Assembly (NCBI RefSeq): GCF_028330985.1
Contig: NZ_JAQMUE010000074.1
Location: 1-64,000 of the forward strand
Length of the DNA: 64,000 nt
Direction of reading: 5' to 3'
Source: Roseofilum reptotaenium CS-1145
GTDB taxonomy: Bacteria; Cyanobacteriota; Cyanobacteriia; Cyanobacteriales; Desertifilaceae
Under the pieces are notes generated by a model. The model had not been told where the DNA came from and did no database searches. It saw only the letters and a program-made list of their open reading frames with translations. How positions within the stretch are numbered: the stretch's first letter is position 1; every line of letters begins with the position of its first letter. Positions 38,199 through 47,340 of this stretch are shown in pieces. The translations under genes were made by a program, and so were the position numbers.

Positions 38199-38924
38199 CT
38201 AAGCTAAATCAAAGAGCAGAAATTCCGAGGATTCTTCCGCTTGTAAATTTAAGGTTTGGAGGTTGGCGATCGCGGCTCCATCTCCCGTTTCTAATACCAT
38301 ACCATTGACGGATAGTTTCCCGCGAATCATTTGTATCCATCCATAACGCTCTGGCGCAAAATTATAAGAGACCTGCACCTGTGGATCTAAAATCGACGCA
38401 AATATTTTTGCCTCTTGATGAATCACCACTGAACCGCCCTCACCATCGGGAGAAACTAACAATCGCAGTTGATTTTGTTTCGATTCTGGACTAAAATACT
38501 CTTGTTGATAGCCTGGCTTCAGACCTTTTTGATTCGGTGCAATCCAGATTTGTAAAAAATGGGTCGTATCCTCTTGAGAATGGTTATACTCGCTATGGGT
38601 TACTCCGGTTCCAGCGCTCATAATCTGGACATCTCCGGGATTAATCACCGACCCATTGCCCATGCTATCTTTATGTTCTAACGCACCGTTAATTACATAA
38701 GAAATGATTTCCATATCTCGGTGCGGATGGGTTCCAAATCCAGAACCTCCTTGAATTCGGTCTTCATTAATCACTAAAAGATGGCGAAAGCCTTGATATT
38801 TTGGATCGTAATAACCGGCAAATGAAAAGGTATGATTCGACTTTAACCATCCATGGTTTGCCTGTCCTCGTTCTGAGGATTTACGAAGCACAATTTGTGG
38901 TGTTTTTAAGGGTGCGTTAACCAT
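38199..38924 (-). CDS. Pirin family protein (YhhW-like bicupin)
   Basis: 241 residues forming two cupin domains. Metal ligands are in the first cupin: FGTHPHRDMEIISYVINGALEHKDS (two His, one His, one Glu) with a later MSAGTGVTHSEYNHS block. The bacterial pirin YhhW has quercetin 2,3-dioxygenase activity in vitro and others act in redox or electrophile responses; the physiological substrate here is unknown. ATG 38924. Divergent from an HxlR regulator with a 101-bp shared promoter region, suggesting direct regulation. Confidence 0.92.
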   Translation of the reverse strand: MVNAPLKTPQIVLRKSSERGQANHGWLKSNHTFSFAGYYDPKYQGFRHLLVINEDRIQGGSGFGTHPHRDMEIISYVINGALEHKDSMGNGSVINPGDVQIMSAGTGVTHSEYNHSQEDTTHFLQIWIAPNQKGLKPGYQQEYFSPESKQNQLRLLVSPDGEGGSVVIHQEAKIFASILDPQVQVSYNFAPERYGWIQMIRGKLSVNGMVLETGDGAAIANLQTLNLQAEESSEFLLFDLA

Positions 38925-38967
38925 AACAGAAAGACCCAGCTCAACTCTTAATCATTAGTTTAGTTCA

Positions 38968-39013
38968 GCTCAACTGAGCCTGTAAAGACGGTACTTCAAA
39001 GTGCCATAGTACC
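38968..39013. promoter_or_regulatory. Inverted repeats in the divergent pirin/hxlR promoter region
   Basis: Two inverted repeats lie between the start codons: GCTCA-AC-TGAGC (38968-38979) and GGTAC-N14-GTACC (38990-39013). HxlR/MarR-type winged-helix dimers bind such palindromes, so these are candidate operators for autoregulation and control of pirin. No binding evidence is available. Confidence 0.4.
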
Positions 39014-39025
39014 CAAAAAGTAACG

Positions 39026-39367
39026 ATGCACAGTCCAATTGAGTCCTCAACTCGCCTAACCTGCGCCGTAGAAACCACGATCAAAGTGATTGGGGGACGG
39101 TGGAAAGTTCTGATTTTGCGCGAACTTTTCTCTGGGGTGAAACGCTTTGGGGAACTGCAACGGGCAATTTCTGGAGTAACGCAGAAAATGCTGACTCAAC
39201 AACTGCGAGAAATGGAACAGGATGGACTCATCGATCGCGTCGTTTACTCTCAAGTGCCCCCTAAAGTGGAGTATTCCCTCACTCCCACTGGACGCAGCTT
39301 AGAGCCAGTCTTGACTGCGATGCACAATTGGGCGATTCAATACAACGCTTCGCGCGGTAAAGGTTAA
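39026..39367 (+). CDS. HxlR-type winged helix-turn-helix transcriptional regulator
   Basis: 113 residues. HxlR core: IKVIGGRWKVLILRELFSG, RFGELQRAISGVTQKMLTQQ (recognition helix region), LREMEQDGLIDRVVYSQVPP and the wing KVEYSLTPTGRSL. A Cys at residue 13 lies just before the domain, where YodB/HypR-type redox- and quinone-sensing members have their reactive cysteine. Together with the adjacent pirin and FMN reductase genes this suggests an electrophile- or quinone-responsive set; that function is inference. Confidence 0.9.
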   Translation: MHSPIESSTRLTCAVETTIKVIGGRWKVLILRELFSGVKRFGELQRAISGVTQKMLTQQLREMEQDGLIDRVVYSQVPPKVEYSLTPTGRSLEPVLTAMHNWAIQYNASRGKG

Positions 39368-39389
39368 TCCATTCCCTATTCCCCATTCC

Positions 39390-42300
39390 CTATCCACAAA
39401 CCCCTCGATCGCCCTCTTCCCCATTCAGACTATTGACCAAATAATCCCGAACCCAATCACAGCCTAAATCCAGGGGATTAGCGGTGAGGATATCATCCAT
39501 ATTCCAAACAATCACCTTGCGATCGCTGCTTCTAGATATCAATAACTGACCATCTGGGCTAAATTGTAAGGCAGTGACAGCCCCTTCATGGCCGCTGAGA
39601 ACATGCGATCGCCGGCCCTCCCGATCCCAAAGTTCCACCGCATTATCTAACGTCCCCACTGCTATCGAGCGACCATCAGGACTCACGTCTACACTATGTA
39701 AGCCGCGATCTGCCTGGAAAACTTGCACTGCAAACGTCTCTAAATTCCACAAGCGAATGGTTTGATCTTGACCCACGGACACAAGAAACTCACCATCAGG
39801 ACTAAACGCCACATCAAACACACTCGCTTGATGTCCATCCAAAGTTTTTAATAACCTTCCATCCACATGCCACAGTTTAACCGTAGCATCGGAACTGGCA
39901 GTCGCCACTAACTGACTATCGGGACTAAAGTCTGTTCCCCAAACAATCGACTGATGACCTTGAAGCACACTCACGATAGACCCATCTAACCGTTGAATCT
40001 CAATCGTGCCATTGTTAGAGCCATAGAGAGGGAGAACCATCTGACGATCCTGACTAAAACTGACTTTCCGAACACCGTCATTTTTGCCCGCAACAGCTAA
40101 TCTCAGACCCGCATCTCGTCTCCAGACTTGCCCTGCGGTTGTCTTCACCTGGCCATCGGAATGTTCGTTTTTCCAGACTCCAATCTTATGAGGGTAGGAA
40201 CCGGTTAAGGATTCAGGAGAAGACTGCCAATGATTAAGGGTTTCAGTCAAATCTAGTAACGGTAATTGGCGGCCATCCTGACTGACCAGGGTCTGGTTTT
40301 GGCGATCGCTTTCAGCAAAAATAGTCTGTAAGGGATGGGATAGTCGCCATAATTTCACCCTTGTATCCGCACTTCCAGAAGCTAGAGTCTGACCATCGGG
40401 ACTAAAATCCAGGGCCCTGATCCGACTGCGATGACCAACTAAGGTGGCTATCTCTGTACCCTCGACTGTCCAGATTTTCACGGTGCGATCGTCGCTAGCC
40501 GAGGCTAAGATCTTACCCTGGGGACTAAAGCGCAGATTCCAGATTTGTCCCTGATGTCCTTCTAAGGTTCTCAGTTCTTGAGGGTGAGGACTGGCTAAGT
40601 TCCAGAGTTTGATCGTCTGGTCTAAGCTAGAAGAAGCCAGGGTTTGGCCATCGGGACTGAAAACGATATCAGTGATGGCATTCTGGTGACCGTTGAGGGT
40701 CGCTTGGCGTTTGCCCTCTAATGTCCATAAAATAATCGTGCGATCTTCACTCCCAGAAGCGAGGATTTGCCCATCTGGGCTAAACCTCACCGTTCGCACT
40801 CCACTCTCATGGGGCAATGTTTTGAGTAATTGACCCTCCAGAGTCCAGAGTTTAACTGTACCATCCCTACATGCGGATGCCAGGGTTTGGCCGTCAGGAC
40901 TGAAGGCAATGCCAAAGATAATGTTGGTATGGCCGGTTAAAGTCTTAAGTAATTCACCCTCCCTTGTCCAGAGTTTAAGGGTATTGTCCATTGCAGCAGA
41001 GGCAAGGATTTGACTATTGGGGCTAAAGGTAACAGCAATGACGGGCGCTTGATGACCTTGGAGGGTTTTGAGCAGAGCGCCTTCAGGTGTCCACAGTTTA
41101 AGGGTATGATCGGCGATCGCCGTAGCAATCAATTGCCCATCTGGACTAAAATCCAGTTCAGGAATTCCGGCTTGATTCCCCGATAAAATATTGGCTTCAA
41201 CAATTTCATAGATTCCCTGTTCTAGGATTCTATCAACCTGTTGGTTTAAGGTTGAAGAACTATTATTCAGACTGTGTAGGCGACGTTTGGCTTTAATTCC
41301 TTCAACTAAAGCCAGCAATTTTTTATCAGCAATCAGGAGTCCCCTAGAGGAAGAAACCAACGCTCTAATTTCACTAATTCTGGCTTGTTGTTCGCTCAGT
41401 CTCGCTTGTCGAAATTGCCAAAAGGCTAGGATTCCCAATCCACTGGCAATCAGTAGAGCAAGACTGAGAACCCAGAGAAATTGGCGTTGTAAGTGAGCGA
41501 GATGTTGTTCTTGTTTTAACCGTGCTTCTACCTCTTTGGTGCGATCGGCTTCGAGGGCAGTTTGTACCGCTTGCCGATCCACCTCAACCGATGCCGATAA
41601 AAACTGATAATCCTCATTACTTAAACGTTTTCCTTGGGCCCAAACTTGGGCATCCTGAAGTGCTTGTCCTCGCAATAATCGGGACGTATCCGTTTGACCA
41701 CTGATCGACCAAGCCTGTAACATTTGGGAGTAAGGGCGCAGATCATTTAATTGCTCTCTCACCCAGTCTTGATTAAAAATTTGCTCATAAATCCGAGTTT
41801 TAACCCGTAATACCCCCTTTTCCTTGATCGCCAAACCGGATAAGATCAGTTCAATCTGTTCCCAACTATCGTCATTGTGAACTCTCTCCCCTTGGAGGAT
41901 ACGCTGGTAAACACTCAAGAGTCGGGCACTGTGCTGGGGATTGTCGAGCAGGCGATCGCGGATTGTTTTTAAGTGTTCCGGTTCATCTTGAGATTGCCAT
42001 TGATCGAGAATTTTTTCCCGGACAACTTGCTCGACCCAAAGTTCTTCATTTCCAGCTAATAATTTTGCTGATTTTTCATCGATCTCTTCACTCACTTGGG
42101 CAAGAGTTTTAAACAACTTTTGGCTCAGAAAAGGCTGTCCATTTGTCCAATACAAAACCCGCTTGATAATTCGATTCAGATTCAGGTGATTTGCTGATAA
42201 TTCCTGAGCTAAGGGTTGCATCTCAGAAAACGTAAATCCATTCAATTCTATGGCTGTGCCAATATTGAAGGGAGTTCGGGATGGATCGGCAATTAAATCG

Positions 42301-42857
42301 GAGGGAGTCGCCACCCCAAAAATGGCAAATGTTAATCGATTATAATCCGGTTCTAAAGCACGTTGATTGTAGCAAAAGCGAATGAAAGCAAAAAAATCAT
42401 TAATCGGGAAAGGCAAACTTAAAATACTATCAATCTCATCAATGAAAATGACTAGATTTTCTTGCTCAAATGTGGCAAACAAAATATCATAGATGAATTG
42501 GGTTAAGCGCTGGGTGATGGATAAACTCTCTTGAGTTTTCCACCATTCCTTTAAATTAAATGTCTTAAATAACTTAAATCCTCGTCTTAATTCACTTACG
42601 ATCCCTTTATACCATTGTTCGGGAGTGATATGTTCACTGCCAATACTGGTTAAATCAACTGTGGCACATTTCCATCCTTCCTGCTCTAATTGATATCGGG
42701 TTCTGACCAATAGAGACGATTTGCCCATTTGTCGGGAATTTAAAACATAACAAAATTCACCCTTCTTCAACGCATTATATAACTGAGTGTCAGCCTGTCT
42801 TTGAATATAACTTGATGAATCTTTTCTTAAGCTACCACCAACCTGATAGATGGACAT
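39390..42857 (-). CDS. AAA-like (STAND-type) ATPase with membrane helix and WD40 propellers
   Basis: 1155 residues. The N-terminal AAA-like domain (about residues 1-330) has the P-loop RQMGKSSLLVRT and the Walker B-like LVIFIDEID. A linker (about 380-450) and a transmembrane helix follow (FLWVLSLALLIASGLGILAFW, about residue 460). The C-terminus has about twelve to fourteen WD40 repeats, many with canonical SPDGQ(T/L)LAS and (T/V)KLW signatures, making two propellers. Such proteins are abundant in filamentous cyanobacteria and are thought to be signalling or scaffold ATPases. The upstream gene, 15 nt away, encodes a related AAA-like domain fused to GGDEF. Confidence 0.88.
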   Translation of the reverse strand: MSIYQVGGSLRKDSSSYIQRQADTQLYNALKKGEFCYVLNSRQMGKSSLLVRTRYQLEQEGWKCATVDLTSIGSEHITPEQWYKGIVSELRRGFKLFKTFNLKEWWKTQESLSITQRLTQFIYDILFATFEQENLVIFIDEIDSILSLPFPINDFFAFIRFCYNQRALEPDYNRLTFAIFGVATPSDLIADPSRTPFNIGTAIELNGFTFSEMQPLAQELSANHLNLNRIIKRVLYWTNGQPFLSQKLFKTLAQVSEEIDEKSAKLLAGNEELWVEQVVREKILDQWQSQDEPEHLKTIRDRLLDNPQHSARLLSVYQRILQGERVHNDDSWEQIELILSGLAIKEKGVLRVKTRIYEQIFNQDWVREQLNDLRPYSQMLQAWSISGQTDTSRLLRGQALQDAQVWAQGKRLSNEDYQFLSASVEVDRQAVQTALEADRTKEVEARLKQEQHLAHLQRQFLWVLSLALLIASGLGILAFWQFRQARLSEQQARISEIRALVSSSRGLLIADKKLLALVEGIKAKRRLHSLNNSSSTLNQQVDRILEQGIYEIVEANILSGNQAGIPELDFSPDGQLIATAIADHTLKLWTPEGALLKTLQGHQAPVIAVTFSPNSQILASAAMDNTLKLWTREGELLKTLTGHTNIIFGIAFSPDGQTLASACRDGTVKLWTLEGQLLKTLPHESGVRTVRFSPDGQILASGSEDRTIILWTLEGKRQATLNGHQNAITDIVFSPDGQTLASSSLDQTIKLWNLASPHPQELRTLEGHQGQIWNLRFSPQGKILASASDDRTVKIWTVEGTEIATLVGHRSRIRALDFSPDGQTLASGSADTRVKLWRLSHPLQTIFAESDRQNQTLVSQDGRQLPLLDLTETLNHWQSSPESLTGSYPHKIGVWKNEHSDGQVKTTAGQVWRRDAGLRLAVAGKNDGVRKVSFSQDRQMVLPLYGSNNGTIEIQRLDGSIVSVLQGHQSIVWGTDFSPDSQLVATASSDATVKLWHVDGRLLKTLDGHQASVFDVAFSPDGEFLVSVGQDQTIRLWNLETFAVQVFQADRGLHSVDVSPDGRSIAVGTLDNAVELWDREGRRSHVLSGHEGAVTALQFSPDGQLLISRSSDRKVIVWNMDDILTANPLDLGCDWVRDYLVNSLNGEEGDRGVCG

Positions 42858-42872
42858 AATATAAATTAAAAA

Positions 42873-44486
42873 TTACTTTAAAGTGACTTGATCCCTACCT
42901 TTTTCCTTGGATTGGTAAAGGGCTTGATCGGCTCGTTTGAATAGGTCATCTGGATGATCTTTGATGTAAGGAATGATACTAGCAATTCCCAGGCTAATCG
43001 TAACAATTTTAGACCCGACTTTAGAATTGATATTCTCAATTTTTAAGCTTTTGACTGCCTCCATAATATCTTCAGCCAGGTTCAGGGTAACAATCGGATT
43101 CTTCCCTGACAAAATGATGGCAAACTCTTCGCCACCATAGCGAGCCAGCAGATGATCGGTATGGTTGAGGCATTGGGCTATCTTTCGTGCTACTTTTTGT
43201 AGGCAGCGATCGCCTTCCTGATGCCCATAAGTATCATTATACTCTTTAAAGCAGTCAATATCAACCAAAACCAAGGAAATAAATAGCGTTTCTTTTAAGC
43301 ATCTATTCCATTCATTTTCTAAGTAACTGTCAAAGCGGCGACGATTAGCCACTTGAGTTAAACTATCCGTATGAATCAATTGTTTTAGCTTTTGATTTTC
43401 CTGTTCTAGTTTTTCCAGATGCTGATTTGATGGGGAAGGCGTGATAAAGGCATAATTCAAGAAGAAATCGCGATAAAGTTCACAGGAAACTTGAGCGCGA
43501 TCGCCCACAATACTGACTAATCCTAGACTCTCCAACTTATAAGCAACTCTTGGTTCTAAAACCAATCCTTCTTCCTCAGAGACTAACTCTTGAAATTGCT
43601 TAAATAGCTCGGCATCCTGCTGTAAACTCCCCCATTTCTTTTGTAAATGACGCTTATATATTTTTGTTTTCAACACATCATTATCTAGAAAATCTTTTAA
43701 GCATAAGTTAGATCGACAAAGAGAGTAAAAGAGTAAGCGAACTAAATAAGGGTGACCACCTGTTACGTTCATCACATATACCAGATCTGATGGATCGACT
43801 AAAGTCAATTTATGTCGCCTTAATAATTGTTCAACTTGTTCTATAGTAAAGGGGGGGAGTTGGATCGGAATGCCTACATTAAACGGAGATTGATTCAAAT
43901 TGAACTTAACATAATTTTCCGTAGAATGGACAACAATCCATCGAAATCGATCAAACTCACTGACTTGTCTAGATTGTTCATACCAAAACCGCAACAAAGA
44001 CAAAAAATCCTGAGCTAAATTTGGATAATCAAAGATTCGATTCACTTCATTGAGACTTAAGACAATTGGCGAATCTAAATGCTGCAAAATATATTCTTCT
44101 AAATATAACGTGCTACTGGCTTTAGCTCCGATTTCTTGATCCCAATACTCATCTAATTCATTCGGCAATTTGAGAGCTAAAGTTATTTTAATACAAAACC
44201 AACGTAAAAATCTATTTAAACTTGTATAAATAGATTCATCAATTTCCTGAAAGTCAATGGTAATTGTTGGATAACTTAAGGATTGAGCATGGGCAATAAT
44301 CCGAATTAAGAGAGAACTTTTCCCCATCTTATGAGGCGCTTTAATCCGAATCAGACTGCCTGGTTTTTCTAACTCAGTACAAACTTCTTCTTCAATCGGG
44401 AACCGTTCAATATAAAAGGGAGAGCCAATAGGAACTGGGGAATATGGAGCTTCTATAGACCAGATTTGTTCAGAAGAAAAATTCAT
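42873..44486 (-). CDS. AAA-like ATPase fused to a GGDEF diguanylate cyclase
   Basis: About 537 residues. The N-terminal AAA-like domain (about 25-330) has P-loop KMGKSSLLIRI and a winged-helix-like region. A coiled-coil linker (LEKLEQENQKLKQL) joins it to a GGDEF domain (about 375-537). The catalytic motif YGGEEFAII is intact, with metal-binding DIDCF upstream, so c-di-GMP synthesis is expected. The inhibitory I-site RxxD is replaced by NHTD, so product inhibition may be lost. ATG 44486 is preferred because GAGGGTGAG precedes it; ATG 44510 adds eight residues. Likely cotranscribed with the AAA-like/WD40 gene downstream. Confidence 0.88.
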   Translation of the reverse strand: MNFSSEQIWSIEAPYSPVPIGSPFYIERFPIEEEVCTELEKPGSLIRIKAPHKMGKSSLLIRIIAHAQSLSYPTITIDFQEIDESIYTSLNRFLRWFCIKITLALKLPNELDEYWDQEIGAKASSTLYLEEYILQHLDSPIVLSLNEVNRIFDYPNLAQDFLSLLRFWYEQSRQVSEFDRFRWIVVHSTENYVKFNLNQSPFNVGIPIQLPPFTIEQVEQLLRRHKLTLVDPSDLVYVMNVTGGHPYLVRLLFYSLCRSNLCLKDFLDNDVLKTKIYKRHLQKKWGSLQQDAELFKQFQELVSEEEGLVLEPRVAYKLESLGLVSIVGDRAQVSCELYRDFFLNYAFITPSPSNQHLEKLEQENQKLKQLIHTDSLTQVANRRRFDSYLENEWNRCLKETLFISLVLVDIDCFKEYNDTYGHQEGDRCLQKVARKIAQCLNHTDHLLARYGGEEFAIILSGKNPIVTLNLAEDIMEAVKSLKIENINSKVGSKIVTISLGIASIIPYIKDHPDDLFKRADQALYQSKEKGRDQVTLK

Positions 44487-44619
44487 TGACTCACCCTCAT
44501 TATAGGTCATGGGTAATGGGTAATGGTCAACTGTTTTTCATTTTTTATACAGATTGACTCCGATTGGTTCCTCATTACGGCCATACTCTATAGGATAGCA
44601 GATGTATGAGGAGTGTTTA

Positions 44620-45843
44620 TCATTGCATGGCCTCTAATACTGGCAGTACAGACTTGGGTAATAACTTATTCTTAAACCAGATAATTGGGATAGGACACTC
44701 TTCTATCTTAACTCCAGCTTTTTCTAAATTCAAGCGGTCAGAGATGGCTAGAATTAAAGCTTTATCATCAATTTGTTTCACTTGATAAAACTTTTTCTGT
44801 AAATAACTCGGTCGCCAATAGCCCACAATTTCTAACAAAACTGACCGCCCATCGGGATGGACAAAGCGAAAATCCGGAATCATCACACTCCCGGGAATGG
44901 GGATTAAATCGACTTCTCGCTCTAAAACCCAATCGGTTTTCTGCTTGGCCCAGCGATCGGCAAAAGCGGATTCGAGCATACTATCATAGGATTTGCCAGG
45001 GGGATAGTGACTGACTAATTGACATTGAGAATCTAAAGAAAACTTACCTTGTTTGGGTGCGCCAGTATAGAAATCACGAGTTTGCAAATTAGCTTCTATG
45101 CTCCACTTTGTAACATGTAGTAGAGCGGGAATCAACTTAGCTAAAGCGAGTCCATAGCGGGTACTCACCCGTAGTAAACTGGATGGCCCATCAATAGTAA
45201 TCGTAAATCCATGGTCAGCATCTCCTTCAATATAAGACATCAGTTGAAAGAGTTTTAAATAGCGGAATAAGAGCTTATATTCTCCAGGAACATTGCGATG
45301 GGCATTAATTTTAATATGGGTGGCGCGATAAAAAATTCCTTGGACTTGGGAAAGATTATAACGGTGGAGGAGTGGCTCAGGTTCTGGGGGATCGAATTGG
45401 GTAAAGATACGATTTTCGATTAAATCAGAATAAAGCCCTTGACGCAACTCATCAATAGCAACTTCTCGCTTCAGTTCTTGGCTCAAACTTTCGGCAACTT
45501 GATTTAAGGTTTGTTCTGTCCAGTCTAGTCCCGGCCGACCTTGGGCAGCTTGGGCAAAGATGCGTTGTCTGAGGAGGGGAGGGTCGAGGGGACTGATGGT
45601 TTCAAACGTAGAAAAGCTGCTTTTCAATAAATGAGCGAGTCCGCGCTTAATGCGAAAATCGGGACTTTCGCCTTCAAATTCCTGTAAGCTGCGATCGAGT
45701 TTTTTTTGGGGTTGACTGATATGATCTTGAAAACAGGCAATTAAGTCGGTGGCGATGCCTATCCAATAGCGGTCTAATTTTAATCGTTTGGGAATGATGG
45801 TTTCACCGCTATAGCGATAAATGAGTAATTCGCTCGGCAGCAT
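44620..45843 (-). CDS. DUF790 (Bax1-like) nuclease
   Basis: 407 residues, full length for DUF790. The C-terminal part has a PD-(D/E)xK-type nuclease core: ESAFADRWA, EREVDLIPIPGSVMIPDFRF, then GRSVLLEIVGYW (E...D...E). The archaeal homologue Bax1 is a structure-specific nuclease that works with the helicase XPB, and in many bacteria DUF790 lies next to an XPB-like helicase. No helicase gene is adjacent here. A DNA-repair role is inferred from the family. Confidence 0.88.
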   Translation of the reverse strand: MLPSELLIYRYSGETIIPKRLKLDRYWIGIATDLIACFQDHISQPQKKLDRSLQEFEGESPDFRIKRGLAHLLKSSFSTFETISPLDPPLLRQRIFAQAAQGRPGLDWTEQTLNQVAESLSQELKREVAIDELRQGLYSDLIENRIFTQFDPPEPEPLLHRYNLSQVQGIFYRATHIKINAHRNVPGEYKLLFRYLKLFQLMSYIEGDADHGFTITIDGPSSLLRVSTRYGLALAKLIPALLHVTKWSIEANLQTRDFYTGAPKQGKFSLDSQCQLVSHYPPGKSYDSMLESAFADRWAKQKTDWVLEREVDLIPIPGSVMIPDFRFVHPDGRSVLLEIVGYWRPSYLQKKFYQVKQIDDKALILAISDRLNLEKAGVKIEECPIPIIWFKNKLLPKSVLPVLEAMQ

Positions 45844-45886
45844 GATTAATTAACAATTAAAAATCAATAATGGGTCTAGTAAATCA

Positions 45887-45985
45887 TTGTAGTGGACTGT
45901 TTTACCTAAAATAGGGCTTTGTTTGGTGTAAACACGAAGAGTGCTTAAAAGCCTAGCTGGAGAGGGTTAAAACCCTCACTACAAA
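45887..45985. repeat. Interspersed repeat family B, copy 1
   Basis: About 99 bp containing TACCTAAAATAGGGCTTTG, CACGAAGAGTGCTTAAAAGC and CTAGCTGGAGAGGG and ending CACTACAAAC. The reverse complement of 47341-47436 matches it over its full length with scattered differences. A trace (TGTTTCGTCTAAAATAGTGC) occurs at about 60149-60168. Confidence 0.75.
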
Positions 45986-46081
45986 CAAAATCTAATGTAG
46001 TTTGGGTTGAGGAACGTTTCGCTTCGCGACATGTTCATGTCCGCCTTGCGGAAACATGTCGGCTTTGCCGAAAACCCAACC

Positions 46082-46669
46082 CTATTCCCTATTCCCTGAT
46101 GTAAGAATCCAATTTACGGCATCAGCTAAATCTGTGGCGATATAATCGGGTCGGGTATGGTGTTGATAGTCTCCGGAAAGTACCCGCGAACCATAGCCGG
46201 TTTGGACTAAAATGCCTTGACATCCGGCATTATGGGCCATATCAATATCGGTGGCTTTATCGCCCACCATAAAACTAGCACTGAGGTCTAGATCGTGTTC
46301 CCATGCGGCCGCGACTAACATGCCGGTATTGGGTTTGCGCCAGGTACTCCATCGGGCAAATTCCGGGTTAGTACCGCCTTCTGGGGGGCTGAGATAGGGG
46401 CACACGAAGAGGGTATCTAAGACGGCTCCAGCTTCGGTTTCTAGGAGGTTACAGAGGCGCTGATGGAGGGCATGAACATGATCCATACCATAATAAGAAC
46501 GGGCTGGGCCAGATTGATTGGTGACTAAACAACAGAATAAGTTGCGATCGTTTAAACGACGTACAGCTTGAGCAACACCGGGAATGAGATTGAGGTCTTC
46601 TACTCGATGGATATAGCCGACTTCCTGGTTAAGGACTCCATCGCGGTCTAGAAATACGGCAGGTTTCAT
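46082..46669 (-). CDS. HAD-IIIA phosphatase, GmhB-like (heptose-1,7-bisphosphate 7-phosphatase family)
   Basis: About 195 residues. HAD motif I FLDRDGVLNQEVGY (both Asp present), motif II VTNQSG, motif III WRKPNTGML, motif IV GDKATDIDMAHNAG: a complete phosphatase set of the GmhB type. E. coli GmhB has a Cys/His zinc loop (CPHH...CDC) before motif III; here only CPYLSPPEGG remains and the other ligands are gone. ATG 46669 is preferred; the frame extends 36 residues further but without similarity to the family. A family 9 (heptosyltransferase-like) glycosyltransferase follows about 0.9 kb upstream on the same strand, which fits a cell-surface heptose pathway. Confidence 0.85.
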   Translation of the reverse strand: MKPAVFLDRDGVLNQEVGYIHRVEDLNLIPGVAQAVRRLNDRNLFCCLVTNQSGPARSYYGMDHVHALHQRLCNLLETEAGAVLDTLFVCPYLSPPEGGTNPEFARWSTWRKPNTGMLVAAAWEHDLDLSASFMVGDKATDIDMAHNAGCQGILVQTGYGSRVLSGDYQHHTRPDYIATDLADAVNWILTSGNRE

Positions 46670-46820
46670 GGGGATAGGGGGATGGGGGAATAAGGGATAA
46701 GAAAATAATAGCGATCGCCGGCCAAAGGTTGCCAAGAACCGATAACAGTTGAATTGGACATGAATTAACCTTACCAAGGCATACCAAGTTGGTTCAAGTT
46801 AATAACCATCGCTGATTGAA

Positions 46821-47027
46821 ATGATTGAGGATGAAACCAATCAACTTTATTTAAGTCCGATAAGTGTTTGGGAAGCTCTTTTGTTGGCAGAGAAAAAGCG
46901 AGTTGTTTTAGAGCCAAAAAGTTCGCTTTATTTACAGACATTTTTCCAATTTATAAATCCAGTAAACAAGCTGGGTAATTGGTGGAATCAAAGAGAGTAC
47001 AGTTATGACGACTATCCTATTAATTAG
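46821..47027 (+). pseudogene. Remnant of a VapC/PIN-domain toxin
   Basis: The short frame contains LYLSPISVWEALLLAEKKRVVLEPKSSLYLQ, which matches the middle of PIN-domain (VapC) toxins of cyanobacteria (typical SPISxWExxxLAEKGRIxL). The N-terminal catalytic-Asp segment and the whole C-terminal half are missing, and no antitoxin is adjacent. It is probably a decayed toxin gene, not an active ribonuclease. Confidence 0.65.
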
Positions 47028-47301
47028 TGGTATATTTGGATTTATATCCTTTTCTGGATTGACAAAAAAACATCGCAAAACCCAGGAAACATAAGCAAAT
47101 AACTGAAAAATACGATCCAATAATTTCCGATATATTTCCACTGGAATGTGTTTCCTTCCAACATCTCAAACACTTGGATGTAAACGGCAAAATAATACAT
47201 CTCATCTCTTCAGTAGCAATGGTAGCCAGTAGTCCCAAAATCATCCCAACAATTGCGACTCTAATTTCCCGACTCATAGCTGTTTTATAATTTGATGACA
47301 T
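47020..47301 (-). CDS. Small hypothetical membrane protein
   Basis: About 93 residues with two hydrophobic helices (VAIVGMILGLLATIA and ICLCFLGFAMFF) and a short Cys-containing loop between them. No family is recognised. It is antisense to the end of the VapC remnant and overlaps another open frame (46932-47141), so it may be a chance ORF. ATG 47301, with an AGGAG only 3-4 nt away, which is close. Confidence 0.35.
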   Translation of the reverse strand: MSSNYKTAMSREIRVAIVGMILGLLATIATEEMRCIILPFTSKCLRCWKETHSSGNISEIIGSYFSVICLCFLGFAMFFCQSRKGYKSKYTTN

Positions 47302-47340
47302 CAACTCCTAATATAAACCGTCACCGAGAGCGAGCGAATG

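Noticed and set aside
46932-47141. 69-codon minus-strand frame with a hydrophobic helix
   Set aside because: Antisense to the VapC remnant and overlapping another small frame; the hydrophobicity is likely due to AT-rich composition.
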